Shown: positions 10,977 through 22,745 of the stretch, piece by piece | Position numbering within the stretch: the first letter of the stretch is position 1 | How the letters are laid out: the number at the start of each line of letters is the position of its first letter | Assembly: GCA_007644065.1 (NCBI GenBank) | Contig: VJWN01000008.1 | Location: 870,411 to 934,410, forward strand | DNA length: 64,000 nucleotides | Reading direction: 5' to 3' | Source: Margaritispora aquatica | Taxonomy: Eukaryota > Ascomycota > Leotiomycetes > Helotiales > Discinellaceae | The notes under the pieces: generated by a model | Databases searched by the model: none | Told to the model about the DNA's origin: nothing | What the model saw: the letters and a program-made list of their open reading frames with translations, nothing else | Translations under genes and position numbers: made by a program

Positions 10977-12314
10977 ATGGCATCACAGTCTCCAGAGAGG
11001 AACATTGTGATTGTTGGTGAGTACGCATTGATATTTCAGCTAAATGTATGCTCATCAACAGAGCAGGAGGCGGAATTATAGGTTCTACCACCGCATATTT
11101 CCTCACTCGCCACCCCAGCTTCAACCCCGCCACGCATAAAATTACAATCCTAGAAGCTCAATCCATAGCTTCTGCAGCTTCTGGTAAAGCAGGAGGGCTG
11201 TTGGCTCTCTGGGCATATCCGCAATGTATTGTGCCACTGTCATATAAGCTCCACGAAGAGCTCGCGAAAGAACATGGCGGGGAGAAGCGATGGGGATATA
11301 GAGCCTTGAACTGTGGCTCTTTGAGCGCAAAGGGAAAAACCTATGGGCCTACCAAGGGAGAGACAGCCGTGAAGAATGGCGACGAGTGGAAGAAGTTGCC
11401 CAAAATGGATTGGAAATCCAAGGTGTCGGTTGGGATACCGGAGGATTTGGATTGGTTCGATGGGAATGCCGTGAGGGAGTACTCGGAAATGGGAACACCG
11501 CGGACAACGGCACAAGTGCATCCATATCAGTTTACCACATCGATGGCAGATTTGGCAGTCGAGGCTGGCGCGAAGGTCATCTTGGGCTCAGTGACTGCGA
11601 TCGATTATGCTGGACCAGATGGCGTGAAGGGAATTACATATGAGGATAAGGAGACGAAAAAGACCCATACATTGCCAGCTACGGATGTCATTCTCGCGGC
11701 AGGGCCTTGGACAAGTCATGTTTTCCCAGATGCACCGATTGAAGCCATGAGAGCGCATAGTGTAGTCATCAAAGCTGATGTCTCCCCATACGCTGTGTTT
11801 AGCGAGATCGAACTGCCCAAGGATTTTGGAAGGAAAGAGGGAGACAATGTGAAAAGAAGACGCCATGGTACGAGTGTTTCACCGGAGATGTATGCGAGAC
11901 CCGATGGAACGGTCTATGCATGTGGTATGTTTGTCTTAGGCAAGCTTCAATATACCGGCTAATGAATATGTAGGCGAAGGGGACACAGCGGTTGACTTGC
12001 CGAAAGCAAGCGACCTTGTCGTGTGCGACGATGAGCGCTGTCAGGACGTCATAGAATACTGTGGCTCTATTTCTACTGCTATGCGCGAAGGTGAGGTACT
12101 AGCACGGCAGGCTTGCTATCTGCCTTCTGTGGCGGGCGGTGGTGGACCTTTGATCGGTCAGACTGGTATCAGGGGACTGCTCATGGCGACGGGACATACG
12201 TGCTGGGGCATCCAGAATAGCTGCGCTACAGGAAAGTTAATGAGCGAATTCGTATTCGATGGAAAGGCAAAGAGTGCGAATATCAGCAGTTTGGATCCAA
12301 GGAAGGTGCTGTAA
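10977..12314 (+). CDS. TDA3: FAD-dependent oxidoreductase, Tda3-like (DAO fold)
   Basis: Three exons, 10977-11016, 11067-11924 and 11974-12314, give 412 residues. The first 13 codons plus the start of exon 2 make the FAD dinucleotide loop VIVGGGIIGSTTAYFLT. This requires the CAG acceptor at 11064-11066 rather than the earlier CAG. Typical of yeast Tda3 are ASGKAGGLLALWA, the HPYQFT helix, MRAHSV, SPEMYARPDG followed by VYACGEGDT across intron 2, RQACYLP and the C-terminal GHTCWGIQNSCATGKLM and ISSLDP. Tda3 is a D-amino-acid-oxidase-fold flavoprotein linked to late-endosome/Golgi trafficking in yeast; its substrate is unsettled. The length is shorter than yeast Tda3 because the low-complexity insert is missing. 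Confidence 0.9.
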
Positions 12315-14891
12315 AAAGAGGGGCAAAGGTGCCAGATTGATAATCTATAAGGCAACATTAGACGAACAATGTAGATAAAGAAAATATAAATGATGTACCA
12401 GTGCTTTACTCATTTGATAGAATTCTATGGACCTCCCCAAAATAACAACCTTGAAATAGCTGCATGAATTGAGCCCTCCGTTAATTGTCGAAAATATCGT
12501 AAGTTTCGCTTACCAGACTGGGGATAACCACTTTGATCTAAATTCACAACCTTTTCTGGCGCTGAGCATGCTAACTATGATGTTACTTGTTGAAACCAGT
12601 TGTCTTGCTTTAGTTTATCATTCTAGGAATCGTCGAAAAGTCTGATATCGCTACCAGAGTCCCAGCTCTTGCCATTGCAAACCCCACAAGCTCTTCCTGC
12701 TCCCCTGGTCCTCTTTGCACTCACTTGCCAGTTACTACGTCTATATAAGCATCGCTTCCAAGCCATCTTCAAGACATTATTCATGATAACCATTCAAAGG
12801 ATTCGTATATATGAGGAGAAGGGGGGATTTGGTAATTCCAAAAGTGTTGGGCCGAAGGGGCTTGGATTGGTACCTGGATTTCGCCTGGGGAAGAGTAAGA
12901 TTTCGTGCCTGATCAGCCTTTGCTTTTGAAGTGGTCAGCGCAATTATCGAGCCAGCATGGCGAATTTGTTGCTGTCAAGTCAAATTGTCTAATGAGTCTT
13001 ACTTCCTGTCATTCACCTCTCGCTCACTTGTTAGTGATGGAGAAATCCGCTGCCAAGTTGATCATACCATGTATTTGTTTGTTGTCATGCAATAATTTCT
13101 TGTAACCGCAGCTTCCCAGCCTATAGCCAAAATGAAGATTTCTTCAACATCCTCTTGATGCCATGTTCGACTCTTTTCAGCAGGGCATAATTTATTAACT
13201 TGGATTCAGAGGCGGAAGAGTGGATGCATGCCTCATTGCGATAGGATCGTAAATTTTCGAAGTATTTTACTCGTACAAAGCACTGCTGAGGATCATTTAT
13301 ATTATTTGAAGTGAATGAGACAAAAAGTGAATGGGTGGAACATGTAGTTGACTTCTTCTTGGTCCTTTCATTTTGTTTAAAGGGAACAGGAAGTGGTTTT
13401 GACTGTGTAGCGATATAAAATTTTCGATGCAATGTGTCTAGATATAGATTGAGCAAAATCTCAAGTGCTGCCATGCCGGAGAAAGGTTCAAGAATGAAAT
13501 TCTAACCAGTGTGTAGTCCAAATAAATATCTTTTAAAGCTTGTTTGGACGAAGCATCATCCTCCAGCCTGAATGGACCTTCCAAGAATTTCATTGATATC
13601 TATATCAGTATATATCTAGACTCACCTATGATTTCCGGCCTTTGATAGTTCGTCTTTAAGCTTGCACTGGCGTCTATCATCACACAATGGATCTCTAGAA
13701 ATCTTCAGACATAAATATGACATGTAGCCACCTGAAAGTATCACATCATCACGACAATAGAAAACACTGGTTATCTTACAGCTCTTTCAAACAGCTTGTG
13801 TCTGCCAGCCTTAACCTACGGAACGGAATCGAGACTGAGCAAAACCATGCTGAGAGGACGGGATGCCCCCTAAACAATCACATGACTATCCGCAGGCGAG
13901 TAACCTCGTTATAAATTATAGAAATTTTACCATTACGACCAGTGTAAAAAATAATAATAATTTCAAAGATATATAACGGTATTTAATATTAACTATCACG
14001 AAACTCGACCTTTTTTGTCGCTACTTTTCGGACTTCGTCATATATTTTCGTTATATTTCACAACGATATTACCTTTATTTAAAGTGAATTTAATTATAAT
14101 GAACCTGTTTCCGTAGAGTAGGAAATAAAGTCGAAAAGACTCAACTCAACTTTTTATTTGTTGATGGGCATAGTCTTTATATATCCGTATATTACCACTA
14201 GATAAAACAAAGAAAAAACCTCCATGTCAATCAACTATTGGAGAAATACTATGAATGTTTTAACCGAGGTTATTACTAACTCCTATAAAACTGTCAAACC
14301 ACCCTACTTATCCTTCTCACGCTCGAGTCAACTTGCGTGTCTGTGGACGGGACAATTTCAAGAAATGCGAGGATATAGTATGAAGTACGATGCGAATAAT
14401 ACCGGTCTAGACAACTAAACATCTCCCCATCGCCATAAGACTCGGCTTAAATCCGACTTCAAAGATAGGTCTATACTTGTCACCATCGTATCTGAACACG
14501 CCTGTATCTTTTAGAAACGCTAGTGTACTGAAGTTTGCCACTATTACGTCGGAGCAAGCAGCATTTTTGTATAGTGAATTGAAGCCTCTGGCTATGAAAT
14601 GTATTGAATGTCTGACTAAGTGATACTTCTTTTCCCCTAGTGTTGAACATGGGGAAAGACTTTAGGACACGAGATGAAGCAGGATCCGTTGCTATCCCCT
14701 CTAATCATAAGACAGCTTCTACATCAAGAATGCTTAATTTTCCATGTAGTGTATGATGATTGATGTCTCAAATCATTGTTGTTCGTTATTTGGTCACAGA
14801 ACATCCCTCCCAGACCTGCCACAACGCCATTGGCCTTTAACAATTAGCAATGTCGAGCTACAAGAGCACTGAAGAGCACTGAACAGACTGC
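12315..14891. other. Gene-poor, partly AT-rich stretch
   Basis: 2.6 kb without a supported gene. A 117-codon open frame (13474-13121, minus) starts with ATG but shows no domain or splice signal and is probably chance. About 13905-14220 is markedly AT-rich (AATAATAAT, ATATATAAC, TATTTAATATT) and looks like decayed repeat DNA. An open frame at 14224-14418 (+) is unrecognised. Confidence 0.45.
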
Positions 14892-15464
14892 CTATCTTAC
14901 CTGGAGTATATTGATAGTATCTCTTGTGAGATCGCCGATGTCGGTTGACCCAATGTAAGTTGTCTCAGTGTAGGTCCGCGTGCCGGCTTCAAACACACAT
15001 GATCCATAATACAACAAACCATGTGTGTCAGGGGTATTGTCCCAAACACCCATATAGAAATTCTGGGAGTAGGCCCCTACAATAACAAGAATAGTTAGGA
15101 TCCATGCGTTAAAGTCTGAAAGTGGCCATTGACCACCAATAGGAGAACATGTGAGAGGAAACTTACAATCCCGAATAACGGCACAGTCTCCTACAGTTGG
15201 GTAGGGCGAAGGATGTCCATTGATAGTGCTGTCCCCACAGCAGTTGTTGGTAGGAACATCTCGCTGATACAGGATGGAGCGAGCTGTAATGGTGCTAGGG
15301 TCGACTAGTGCTGCGGTGTTGATGTATAGGGTCTTGCCATTGAAGTCAACGGGGGTCCAGTCAATAGATGCGGTAGAATTGGAAAGTTCTCCTGAAGTTG
15401 GAGCTCCAAAGACGATTGGCAGAAGAGCCAGGAGGGAATGACCGAGTTTCATTTTAGAAAGCAT
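14892..15464 (-). CDS. Small secreted Hce2/Ecp2-domain effector-like protein
   Basis: Two exons, 15464-15167 and 15076-14892 (GTAAGT donor, TTGTAG acceptor), give 160 residues. The intron was chosen because reading through it inserts a hydrophobic run into the domain. Residues 1-20 form a signal peptide (LLALLPIVFG, cut near GAPTS). The C-terminal half matches the Hce2 pattern (homologues of Cladosporium fulvum Ecp2): NNCCGDST near 73-80, GDCAVIRDW near 92-100, LLYYGSCVFEA near 120-130 and DIGDLTRDTIN near 145-154. Cysteines are C75, C76, C94 and C126; the adjacent pair is unusual. Hce2 proteins are secreted, and some are virulence factors or antagonise other microbes. The gene stands alone in a gene-poor region. 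The terminal codons CAG-GTAAGA also look like a donor, so a further short exon is possible. Confidence 0.72.
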   Translation of the reverse strand: MLSKMKLGHSLLALLPIVFGAPTSGELSNSTASIDWTPVDFNGKTLYINTAALVDPSTITARSILYQRDVPTNNCCGDSTINGHPSPYPTVGDCAVIRDCKFPLTCSPIGGQWPLSDFNAWILTILVIVGAYSQNFYMGVWDNTPDTHGLLYYGSCVFEAGTRTYTETTYIGSTDIGDLTRDTINILQVR

Positions 15465-16551
15465 AATTGGAGAATAGAATGAGAAACTTTTGGCTACTTG
15501 TGCGAGGAGCTGAGAGCATTGATGCTCTTTTCGAAGGGATCAAGAGAGTGGCAGAACATTGCTTCTTATAGGAAATTACGGGCGCTCGCACTGTCAAACT
15601 GGACTATTAGATAAAACCTAGACGTATCTGGCCCGACAATTGATGAGCCCAATAACAGACATTGAAGCACACAGATCTCCCGACCTTGAGAAAAATTGCT
15701 AGGTTGTTGGAAATACAAATCTCCAATGCGGCACAGTTTAAAAAGTGACCCTTTCAAGAAGCTTAGCCGGACCAAGCCACCAGGGGAGGTGGACAATCAA
15801 CGGAACGTTTTCCCTATCTGCAGAGCGAGTATTTCTCGGTGGTGTCCAAGTGGACTTGGGAAGACGGATCAATGATTGAGGTTAAAGAGTGTTAGATCCT
15901 ATTATACTATTGGTTATTTAGAGTCTCGCTTAGTATTTCTGCACACTGCTTTCCCAGCATCCTGGATTTCCCCCTGTATACTTGCCCGTTGAATATGCAA
16001 AGTTGTAATGATCTGAGAAGGTGTCTGGACGGCGGGGTAGTGATGATCGAAAAGGAGACGTATAGGAGCCAGTAGACTAGGTAGATCTGACCTTTATCTA
16101 GATAAAAATATACGTTTCTGTAGGAAGCCTAGTAACTAGACAGAGAAGGCATCGAGAGAGCCGGGCTTCGCTAGAGAAAAATGCCTTGTGTCTAAACTCG
16201 ACACATCGAACCGTTGAAAGTAATTAAACGCATCAATTAGCCTAAATATCAAGCTCTAGTCCCCAAAGAAATATCTTCGGCGGTTCCGTGTCTGTTTTCC
16301 TAGTCCGCTTAACCTTGATATTCCTAGGCTTGGCGTATATCATTGCTACACTCACCGGCTCCCACCTCCACCTCTTTTCGCTAACCCTGAAGCCAAGCTC
16401 TCGGAAGCGTTCCAAAAGCAGAACAATCCACGACGTGATATGCGAGTGCACCAGGGGGTAGAAAGTCACTCACCGCTCCCCATACGCAAGAAGTACGACG
16501 CAAGCAGTTCTACTCGCCCATCGAGTACGGTGAGCGATTCTTTGACCCTAG
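15465..16551. other. Gene-poor flank of the effector-like gene
   Basis: No supported gene. An open frame at 16469-16242 (minus) has no domain and lies beside the hydroxylase relic. The part next to 15465 should hold the effector promoter, though I see no clear motif. The sequence around 16080-16240 is rich in CTAG and AGAGA words. Confidence 0.4.
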
Positions 16552-16788
16552 GGCTTGGCATCCCCTCTGTATTGACGAGATGCTTGGTACTCGTAGCTGA
16601 GATCCCGCGTTGGTGAGGTGTACTACCTTGCACACAACCCGAAGCACAAGTGGTACTTGCTAGAGAAGCAAACCCCTACGGAACCTTTCGCGTTCGTGAT
16701 GCATGATTCCAAGGAAGAAAATCATGCTCGATGCGAGATACCCAATTCAAAGTCCTGCAGAATAGAGAGCTAACTGTCACTTGAAGTT
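16552..16788 (+). pseudogene. Relic of a CmcJ/AsaB/GA4-desaturase-like hydroxylase
   Basis: In one frame the sequence reads GLASPLY-stop-RDAWYS-stop-LRSRVGEVYYL, then HNPKHKWYLLEKQTP, FAFVMHDSKE and an IPNSK end. This matches the conserved C-terminal block of the fungal CmcJ/AsaB/NvfI-type family (pattern VGEVYYL, NP-HKWY, Q, DS, PH-SF), which contains non-haem iron enzymes often found in secondary-metabolite clusters. The frame is broken by TGA at 16573 and TAG at 16591, and the terminal PHVSF-like motif is altered. The N-terminal two thirds cannot be found upstream, so this is a fragment. No partner biosynthetic gene is nearby. Confidence 0.6.
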
Positions 16789-19412
16789 TGCCCACATATA
16801 TCGTTCGCCAAATCCAAATGCACCTGCTGATGCCCTACCTCGAGAATCGATTGAGACGCGCTCAATTGTGATCACAGGAGAATAAGATCCATCAGCAAAT
16901 ACACGGACTCTCTCTCAGACAAATTAATGTAGAAAAGGAATGGCAAAACGTCAATAAGTTGTCTTCGGGTTTGCAGGACAGTTGAGGAAGTCTGGTTCCG
17001 ATTGAACAAAACTACAGAGATCGTTCGCAGAAAGATCAACCTCGGGGCAATGGATAACGAGACAACAGCTCTTGTCTATCATGAAATCAAACGCGAAAAA
17101 ACTCAAGACTTACGCTCTTCTCACAATGTTGTTGAAGACGTCGTGAAAGCAGTTCCATGTTGAATAATATGTGTTGATGAATTAAAGTTTCCCGGCTGCT
17201 ATTAAAGTGGTGGGGACCACGTGTTTGGTTCCACCAATGGAAGAGTTCCATAAGCCACCCCCCCACCTCTTCTCAACCAGCCACAGCAGGCATTAATTGT
17301 CTAGCGAGGAAGTCTGAAAATACGCCACGCGCCATCGCGTCGTTTGTATGGACAGTATACGAGATAAATCATTTGGCCAGCCACTTCCCATACAGTATCA
17401 TTTAGATTTTCGACCCATGGCCTATTTTCAGAATTCCTGGCAGCACGAGTCACATGGTGATGAATTGGATACTTAACTACCTACCTTATTGGGTCTTGAA
17501 AAGCCTACCTCATCGTAGTGATATTTCCAGGTTGACGAGACTAAATTTCTCTGCCCTATAACATAATACAGGATCAAGATTGACATGACCTTTGTAATGA
17601 CGCAATATACTTGAGGCTATCCAAATTCGTCTTTGGTGAATGACGGAAATGAAAAGTCACGTCGTATGTGCTTTTATACCATAACAACACAACCGATTCA
17701 TTCCAAACTAATAGAATCAATTACTCTATACGCAAGGACCATACGGTATGAATTATAGTGGTTCCCACGTCGATTTGATCAAGTTGTTACGATTTCGAAT
17801 TTCGTCGTCGTCAAGAGCCAAGAGCTACCAAATTGATATACGCGTAACTCCAGCAAGTATCGCAGTATCTGAAGGAGTTCCATAATGGATCTTTTGTTTA
17901 ATTTTTCTCACGGGCATGACTTTGAGCACATTGCGAGGCATGACGCTTACATCAACGTCGTGGTATTATAATCTTGGATGGTAATGAATATGGCCAGTCT
18001 CGACTGGCGAAAGCTCCCTTTGATTCACAACATTTCCCTTTACCTTTTTCATTTATTTGTTGATAGCTTAATTTGAACCTTGCCATTAATTGCGAGACTG
18101 TGTCCAATTGTTTGTGTATCACCTCGTCCTTTAATGTTTGAAGTAGACCTTTCGGAAATTACTCAAGTTAAGAGATAGATTTCGATTTCTGAGTGTTGCA
18201 AGCCTTGAGTAAGAGTAAGAAGGAGGTAATAAGTAGAACCACACGTCATTACCCAGGATAAAGTAGTACTGAAATAAGCTACAGCTGACAACGACACAAA
18301 CCCAAGTGGTTTCGACTCTAACAGTGCAAAGATTGCACCATTTCGCACTTTCAGCCTCCCCCCCCCCTAAAAAAACCTCAGAGTACACAACCCCATCCCC
18401 ATCCAGCACCTTCATCACTCCCAAGCCTCAGCAGCTACAAGAAATGCCACAGCGACCGACTAGCACTTCACTTCACTTCACTTCACTTGCTCCGCTCCAC
18501 TTCACTGCCATACAAGCAGAACACAATACCAACATATCAAAGACATTGCGGCGAGAGTGGACCTCCGCTGTAGCAACCACCGCCACCACCACCATAGCCA
18601 CACGTACAAGTACTGGCACAATCACCACGAGCATCCCTCCCATGCCCCCTCTTCTATTATTCAACCCCTGCTCAGGAGAACAAGAAATCGCAAGAGCGCC
18701 ATTCATGGCGTCCCATCGTTCTTATTCAGGATCACTCAGGAATTACAGCAGACAGACAGACAGACAGACGAGGCAGTCATGACTTGAGAGGAGAATACCC
18801 AACCAGGCTCAGGGCATTTCATTCCATTTCGATTCATTTCGTCTCAGTGATGCATCAGTGAAGATCAACCCGCATTCTATATGATACCATATCGAGACTT
18901 CATTTGTGCTTTGCCTCTGCTACGAAAAATGCTTGCGTGTATATTCATACTTCCGTTGCAATATCGACATCGACATCGACATGCCTCCTCTCAAGGCATA
19001 AGCGAGGCCCCCTTACTCTCGCAGCCCCACTTGATCCGGACAAACCCCACATCTGACCCCGCCTTGTGTACTTGTCAGCATTTGGGGTAGACGAAGCTTA
19101 TTTAGCGGCATTGCTATTGCGCCGAAACTCAAGACTGATCTGGTAAGTATGGAGAGATAAAAGAAAATGATAGGGAAGTAAAAGTGCATCCCATAGCTCG
19201 ACACGAATCAATACAAGACAGCCTTGGATCAAACGTAGAGGCAGTGTTCACGATATACATTGTTCTGTTTTTCCATCGAGTTTGTACGATACCAAAACAT
19301 AGATGCAATGATGCGCCTCGCCCCCCCCCAAAACGCCACGAATGCTCATACCCAAGTTCGCAGCCTTTGTTTGGTAAAGATAGAGACAGTAGCCCAAAAC
19401 CAGAATGTGTAT
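16789..19412. other. Gene-poor stretch before the VPS9 gene's 3' end
   Basis: No supported gene. 16969-17163 (+) is open for 64 codons without a start and has coding-like composition (VEEVWFRLNKTTEIV, VYHEIKREKTQ). It may be another relic, but I do not recognise it. About 18355-18620 is C/A-rich with CCCCCC runs, CTTCACTTCA repeats (about 18465-18490) and CCACCACC units. CAGA repeats lie at about 18750-18769 and CGACAT repeats at about 18964-18981. Confidence 0.4.
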
Positions 19413-21861
19413 TCAAACAGCCCCCATATCCTTCAACGCCCCAGCCAACCGTCTATAATCCCGCAATAACTCCAAAACCTCACTGATTTTCAGATCCCCT
19501 GGATTTTGTAGCTCCATGAACTTTGCAATGGGAGGAGAAATCTTTGGAATATCTTTAGCTGGCAAGGAGGATGCGAGATCCGGAAAGGTCTACTTGATAT
19601 TAGCGAACAGATAATCAATTCGTTCATTCGATGACTTACAGAACTTAGCTCTGCAACCCCAAGATCAGGAATAGGCTTGTTTATAGAAGGAGATGGAGTG
19701 GGAGTCGGTCGGCCAAACCCACGCATCATCCCCATACCAGCTATCCGAGTCATAGGGTTCAGAGAGTTTCCAAGATTTCTCATGGACTCCACAAGAGCTG
19801 GATTTCCCGATGGAGTTTGCCCTGGTGGAGGCGGTTTGTGAAGAGTAGATGGCGCCTTTTCACCACCATCTGGGTTAAACGACACCTTCTTGCTGCTACC
19901 AGCACTCCGCGAACTATCAGTGCTTCGATCCCGAGCCACCTTGCGACCACCAATCATACTCAGAACTTTATCATCAGGCTTTGACCCAGGTTCCTCACGC
20001 TTTCGATCGATTTCCGGGCTGTGTAGCGAGCTCGCCCCACTTACAGAGTCGTCATCCTCCGGTGGAGGGGTGCTAACAAGCTTCCTTGCTTCATCTAACG
20101 TTTTTGGAACAATAATCTCAGTCTTTTCACCTGAAGACTCATCTTGTCTCTCCTTCAGCTTCCCAAGTAGAAACTTGTAGCTATCTCCAAGACTGTTCCC
20201 GATGGTCTTCAGACCTTGGTCGGCAGTATTTAACACTGCATCGCCAGCGGCACCAAACGCAGCCGGTGGTTGGAACATATCACTTAAGCGCCGATTGTGG
20301 TCCTTCATCGTAGGACGAAGGGTAGAGGCTGGGGAGACTCCAGATTTAGAGATGATTGGGCTTGCGCTGGCTGAATTGATTTCTGCAGGTACAACTCCAA
20401 GAGCAGGTGTAAGGCCAGTTGTAAGAGGATCAAATTTTTCGGATCTGGGAGTATTTGGTCTGCTGCTTGGCTTGGGCGGCCCTGATGGTGCCTCATCTGC
20501 TCTTAAAGAAGCCAAATCCACTGTTTCGAGGAACGTGATCGCCGCCTCCAGGTTAGTCAGACAGTATGCGGCCTCTCCGTCGATCTTGCTTTCGTTCCGA
20601 AACCTCTGGATGAAATATAAGTTGCTGATCACATTGATCCCTTCTGGTCTCGAGGTGATAAGAGTATATATCAGCATCGGCATTATTTCATCTGCAGATG
20701 AAGATGGGTGGAAGTTAGTAAGTGTGTCGACGATACTCTTATGGGCAGCCTTAAGATGCTGGAGCTTTCCAAGAGGGTATCTTTGTTCATTCATTGCAAT
20801 CAATTCTTTTCGGGCACCCTCTAGCCATGCCCGAACCTCAGTTTCCTTGTCTGGAGAATCTTCAGCTTCATCACTAGATTCTTCACCTATTAATTGTCAG
20901 CAGGTATTGGGGAAATAGGAATAGCTCGGCAAGGAAATGTTGCAAGCTCACCTAGATCAATGCCCAAATCTGTCAACCCAATTCCGACCACCGAGAGAGC
21001 TGCTGTTTTGGACCGCAATTTCTCATCCTGGGCCTCGTCTTGAGTACTCCTGTGCCTCCATATTCTATCGTAAATTTTCTCGCATATACGCCTCTCGACA
21101 GCTTCTTCCAAGGCTAGTCGCTTCACTTCAAGGGCCTTTCTCGCACGTTTTCTCTCTGCAATCTCCTGTGGTGTTAACATCTGTTGTTCAGAGTCCCTCC
21201 TATCAACCGGAATTTTTGGACGATCTTTGCTGCTGATAGATGCCGCTTTTGCCCGTATCTTACTAGCCGTTGAGGAGAGCGAGGACATTGACGATGCCGG
21301 CGAATTCTCCCGGTGTTGGCGGGATGAGAGCGCGGATATATGGGTATTTATGTGAGTTGCGGCAACGGCGTAAAAGTCCTGGAACAAGACGGACAGTTTA
21401 TCCACAGTAGGGGGTGTCGGATGGACTTTGGCAGAAAGGGAGTCGATAAAGCTAAAACAGAGTCAGTCCATACTAAGCAGTACGAAGCTCATTACGAACC
21501 TGTCGGCCAAGCTTGCCAGCTCAATAGGAAGCTCTTCCATCTTCTCCGGCTGTTTGCCAGTATCTTCACTAGTGGCAGTCTCCTCTCCATCCTCATCCTC
21601 ACTCCGCTCAAAAGCATCTGGTGCTCTTCGTGCATGTTCCCCCTTGCCTAACTTCGAGTCGGTCATTGTCGATTCTGAAAGTACATTGTGGATTGTGCTA
21701 GCTCTCTGATTCCGTGTTAAGCGCTCTGGCACAGGATCTGCCCTGGTGAAGGACTTGGAATTGTGTAATTGACGAGGACGTGAATTGTCACTCTTCTTAT
21801 CGTTCGTCGCCATAAAGTCTGGGAGTTTGAACATCATCCTGTCAGTGACTGCTTGCATCAT
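19413..21861 (-). CDS. VPS9-domain Rab5-type GEF (Muk1-like)
   Basis: Four exons, 21861-21500, 21451-20952, 20886-19640 and 19589-19413, give 761 residues. VPS9 domains catalyse GDP release from Rab5/Ypt51-family GTPases on endosomes. Residues about 120-290 hold a charged helical bundle (RRICEKIYDRIWRH), followed by the conserved VPS9 core at about 316-420: KLQHLKAAHKSIVDTL, then SADEIMPMLIYTLI with the invariant Asp-Glu and Pro, then NLYFIQRFR and GEAAYCLTNLEAAI. A long disordered Ser/Pro tail follows. The last exon gives a short conserved helical end (FMELQNPGDLKIS, LLRDYRRLAGAL). No C-terminal CUE domain is present, unlike yeast Vps9, so a Muk1-like role is more likely. The first donor is GTTCGT, chosen because it alone restores frame (LADSFIDSLSAK). 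Confidence 0.85.
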
Positions 21862-22424
21862 GAAGAGCGAGAGCGGACGAGAGAGATGATGTGAAGGAGA
21901 GGAGAGAGGAGAGTGGCACCTATTATCTAACTACTGCCTAACAATGTCGCATGAACTGGATAGCAATGAAACTCCTGCCCAGCCAGGATGATCAATGGAA
22001 GTAAAAGAACGTGGCACAATTGCAAGGAAAGAAGGGCACAAGACACAGTGGAGGAGGAGGAGGAATGAAAAAATATATTAGAAAAGTAAAGTTACATTGC
22101 CACCGTGGGGCAGGTCAGTACGAGATATGTTTGGTGCTATGAGTTGATGGAGAGGAGGGAGTAGTAGTAGTTTGGTTGAAGGTGGTGTGGTGGTGGTGGG
22201 AGGGTCACAGAGAATGGAAAGTAAAGGTTTCCTAACACCTTATGACGCGTGCCCCTGCAAGTTATACCTTAAGGTACCTACCTACCTCCTAGACTCGGGG
22301 ACATTGGGGACACTTTCAGACGAAGAGAATAGATAAGTTACCTACCGTACGCTCAAAGAACTGAGATGAAGCTAGAATCCTCTCTACATGTACTATTAGA
22401 GGCTATTTAATATTATCATAGATT

Positions 22425-22454
22425 ATTATATAATATTATATAATATTATATAAT
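22425..22454. repeat. Three tandem copies of palindromic 10-mer ATTATATAAT
   Basis: Each 10-base unit is its own reverse complement, so the 30-base block can form hairpins. It lies in the VPS9/ATG15 divergent promoter. Confidence 0.85.
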
Positions 22455-22659
22455 AGGTAGATCAATGTATGCCTCTACTGAGTATCTATCTATCTATGTA
22501 TGTAAGGTAGAGTACAGAGGTGCTGTACTGTATGTATAGTACGAGTAAGGTAAGATCTTACAACGTAATCTCACTCTACAGTATGGGTAAGGTATAGATA
22601 GATAGGGAAGGTAAGGTCTGATCTGGTCTTGGTAAGGTGAGGAAGGTACTGTACGGGGG

Positions 22660-22745
22660 GTCTGGTTTTGGTCTGGGTCCGGTTCTGGTCAAGTTCTGGT
22701 TCTGGTCTAGTTCTGGTTCTGGTCTAGTTCTGGTTTGGTCTAGAA
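22660..22745. repeat. Imperfect TCTGGTTC/TCTAGTTC tandem repeats
   Basis: About 85 bases of imperfect repeats of TCTGGTTCTGG and GGTCTAGTTCTGG, strongly strand-asymmetric, upstream of ATG15. Confidence 0.7.

Noticed and set aside
13121..13474. 117-codon minus frame with ATG
   Set aside because: No domain, splice signal or codon bias, and it sits in AT-rich DNA. I cannot support it.
20202..20918. 238-codon open frame on the plus strand
   Set aside because: It is antisense to the VPS9-domain gene, whose spliced frame is clearly conserved.
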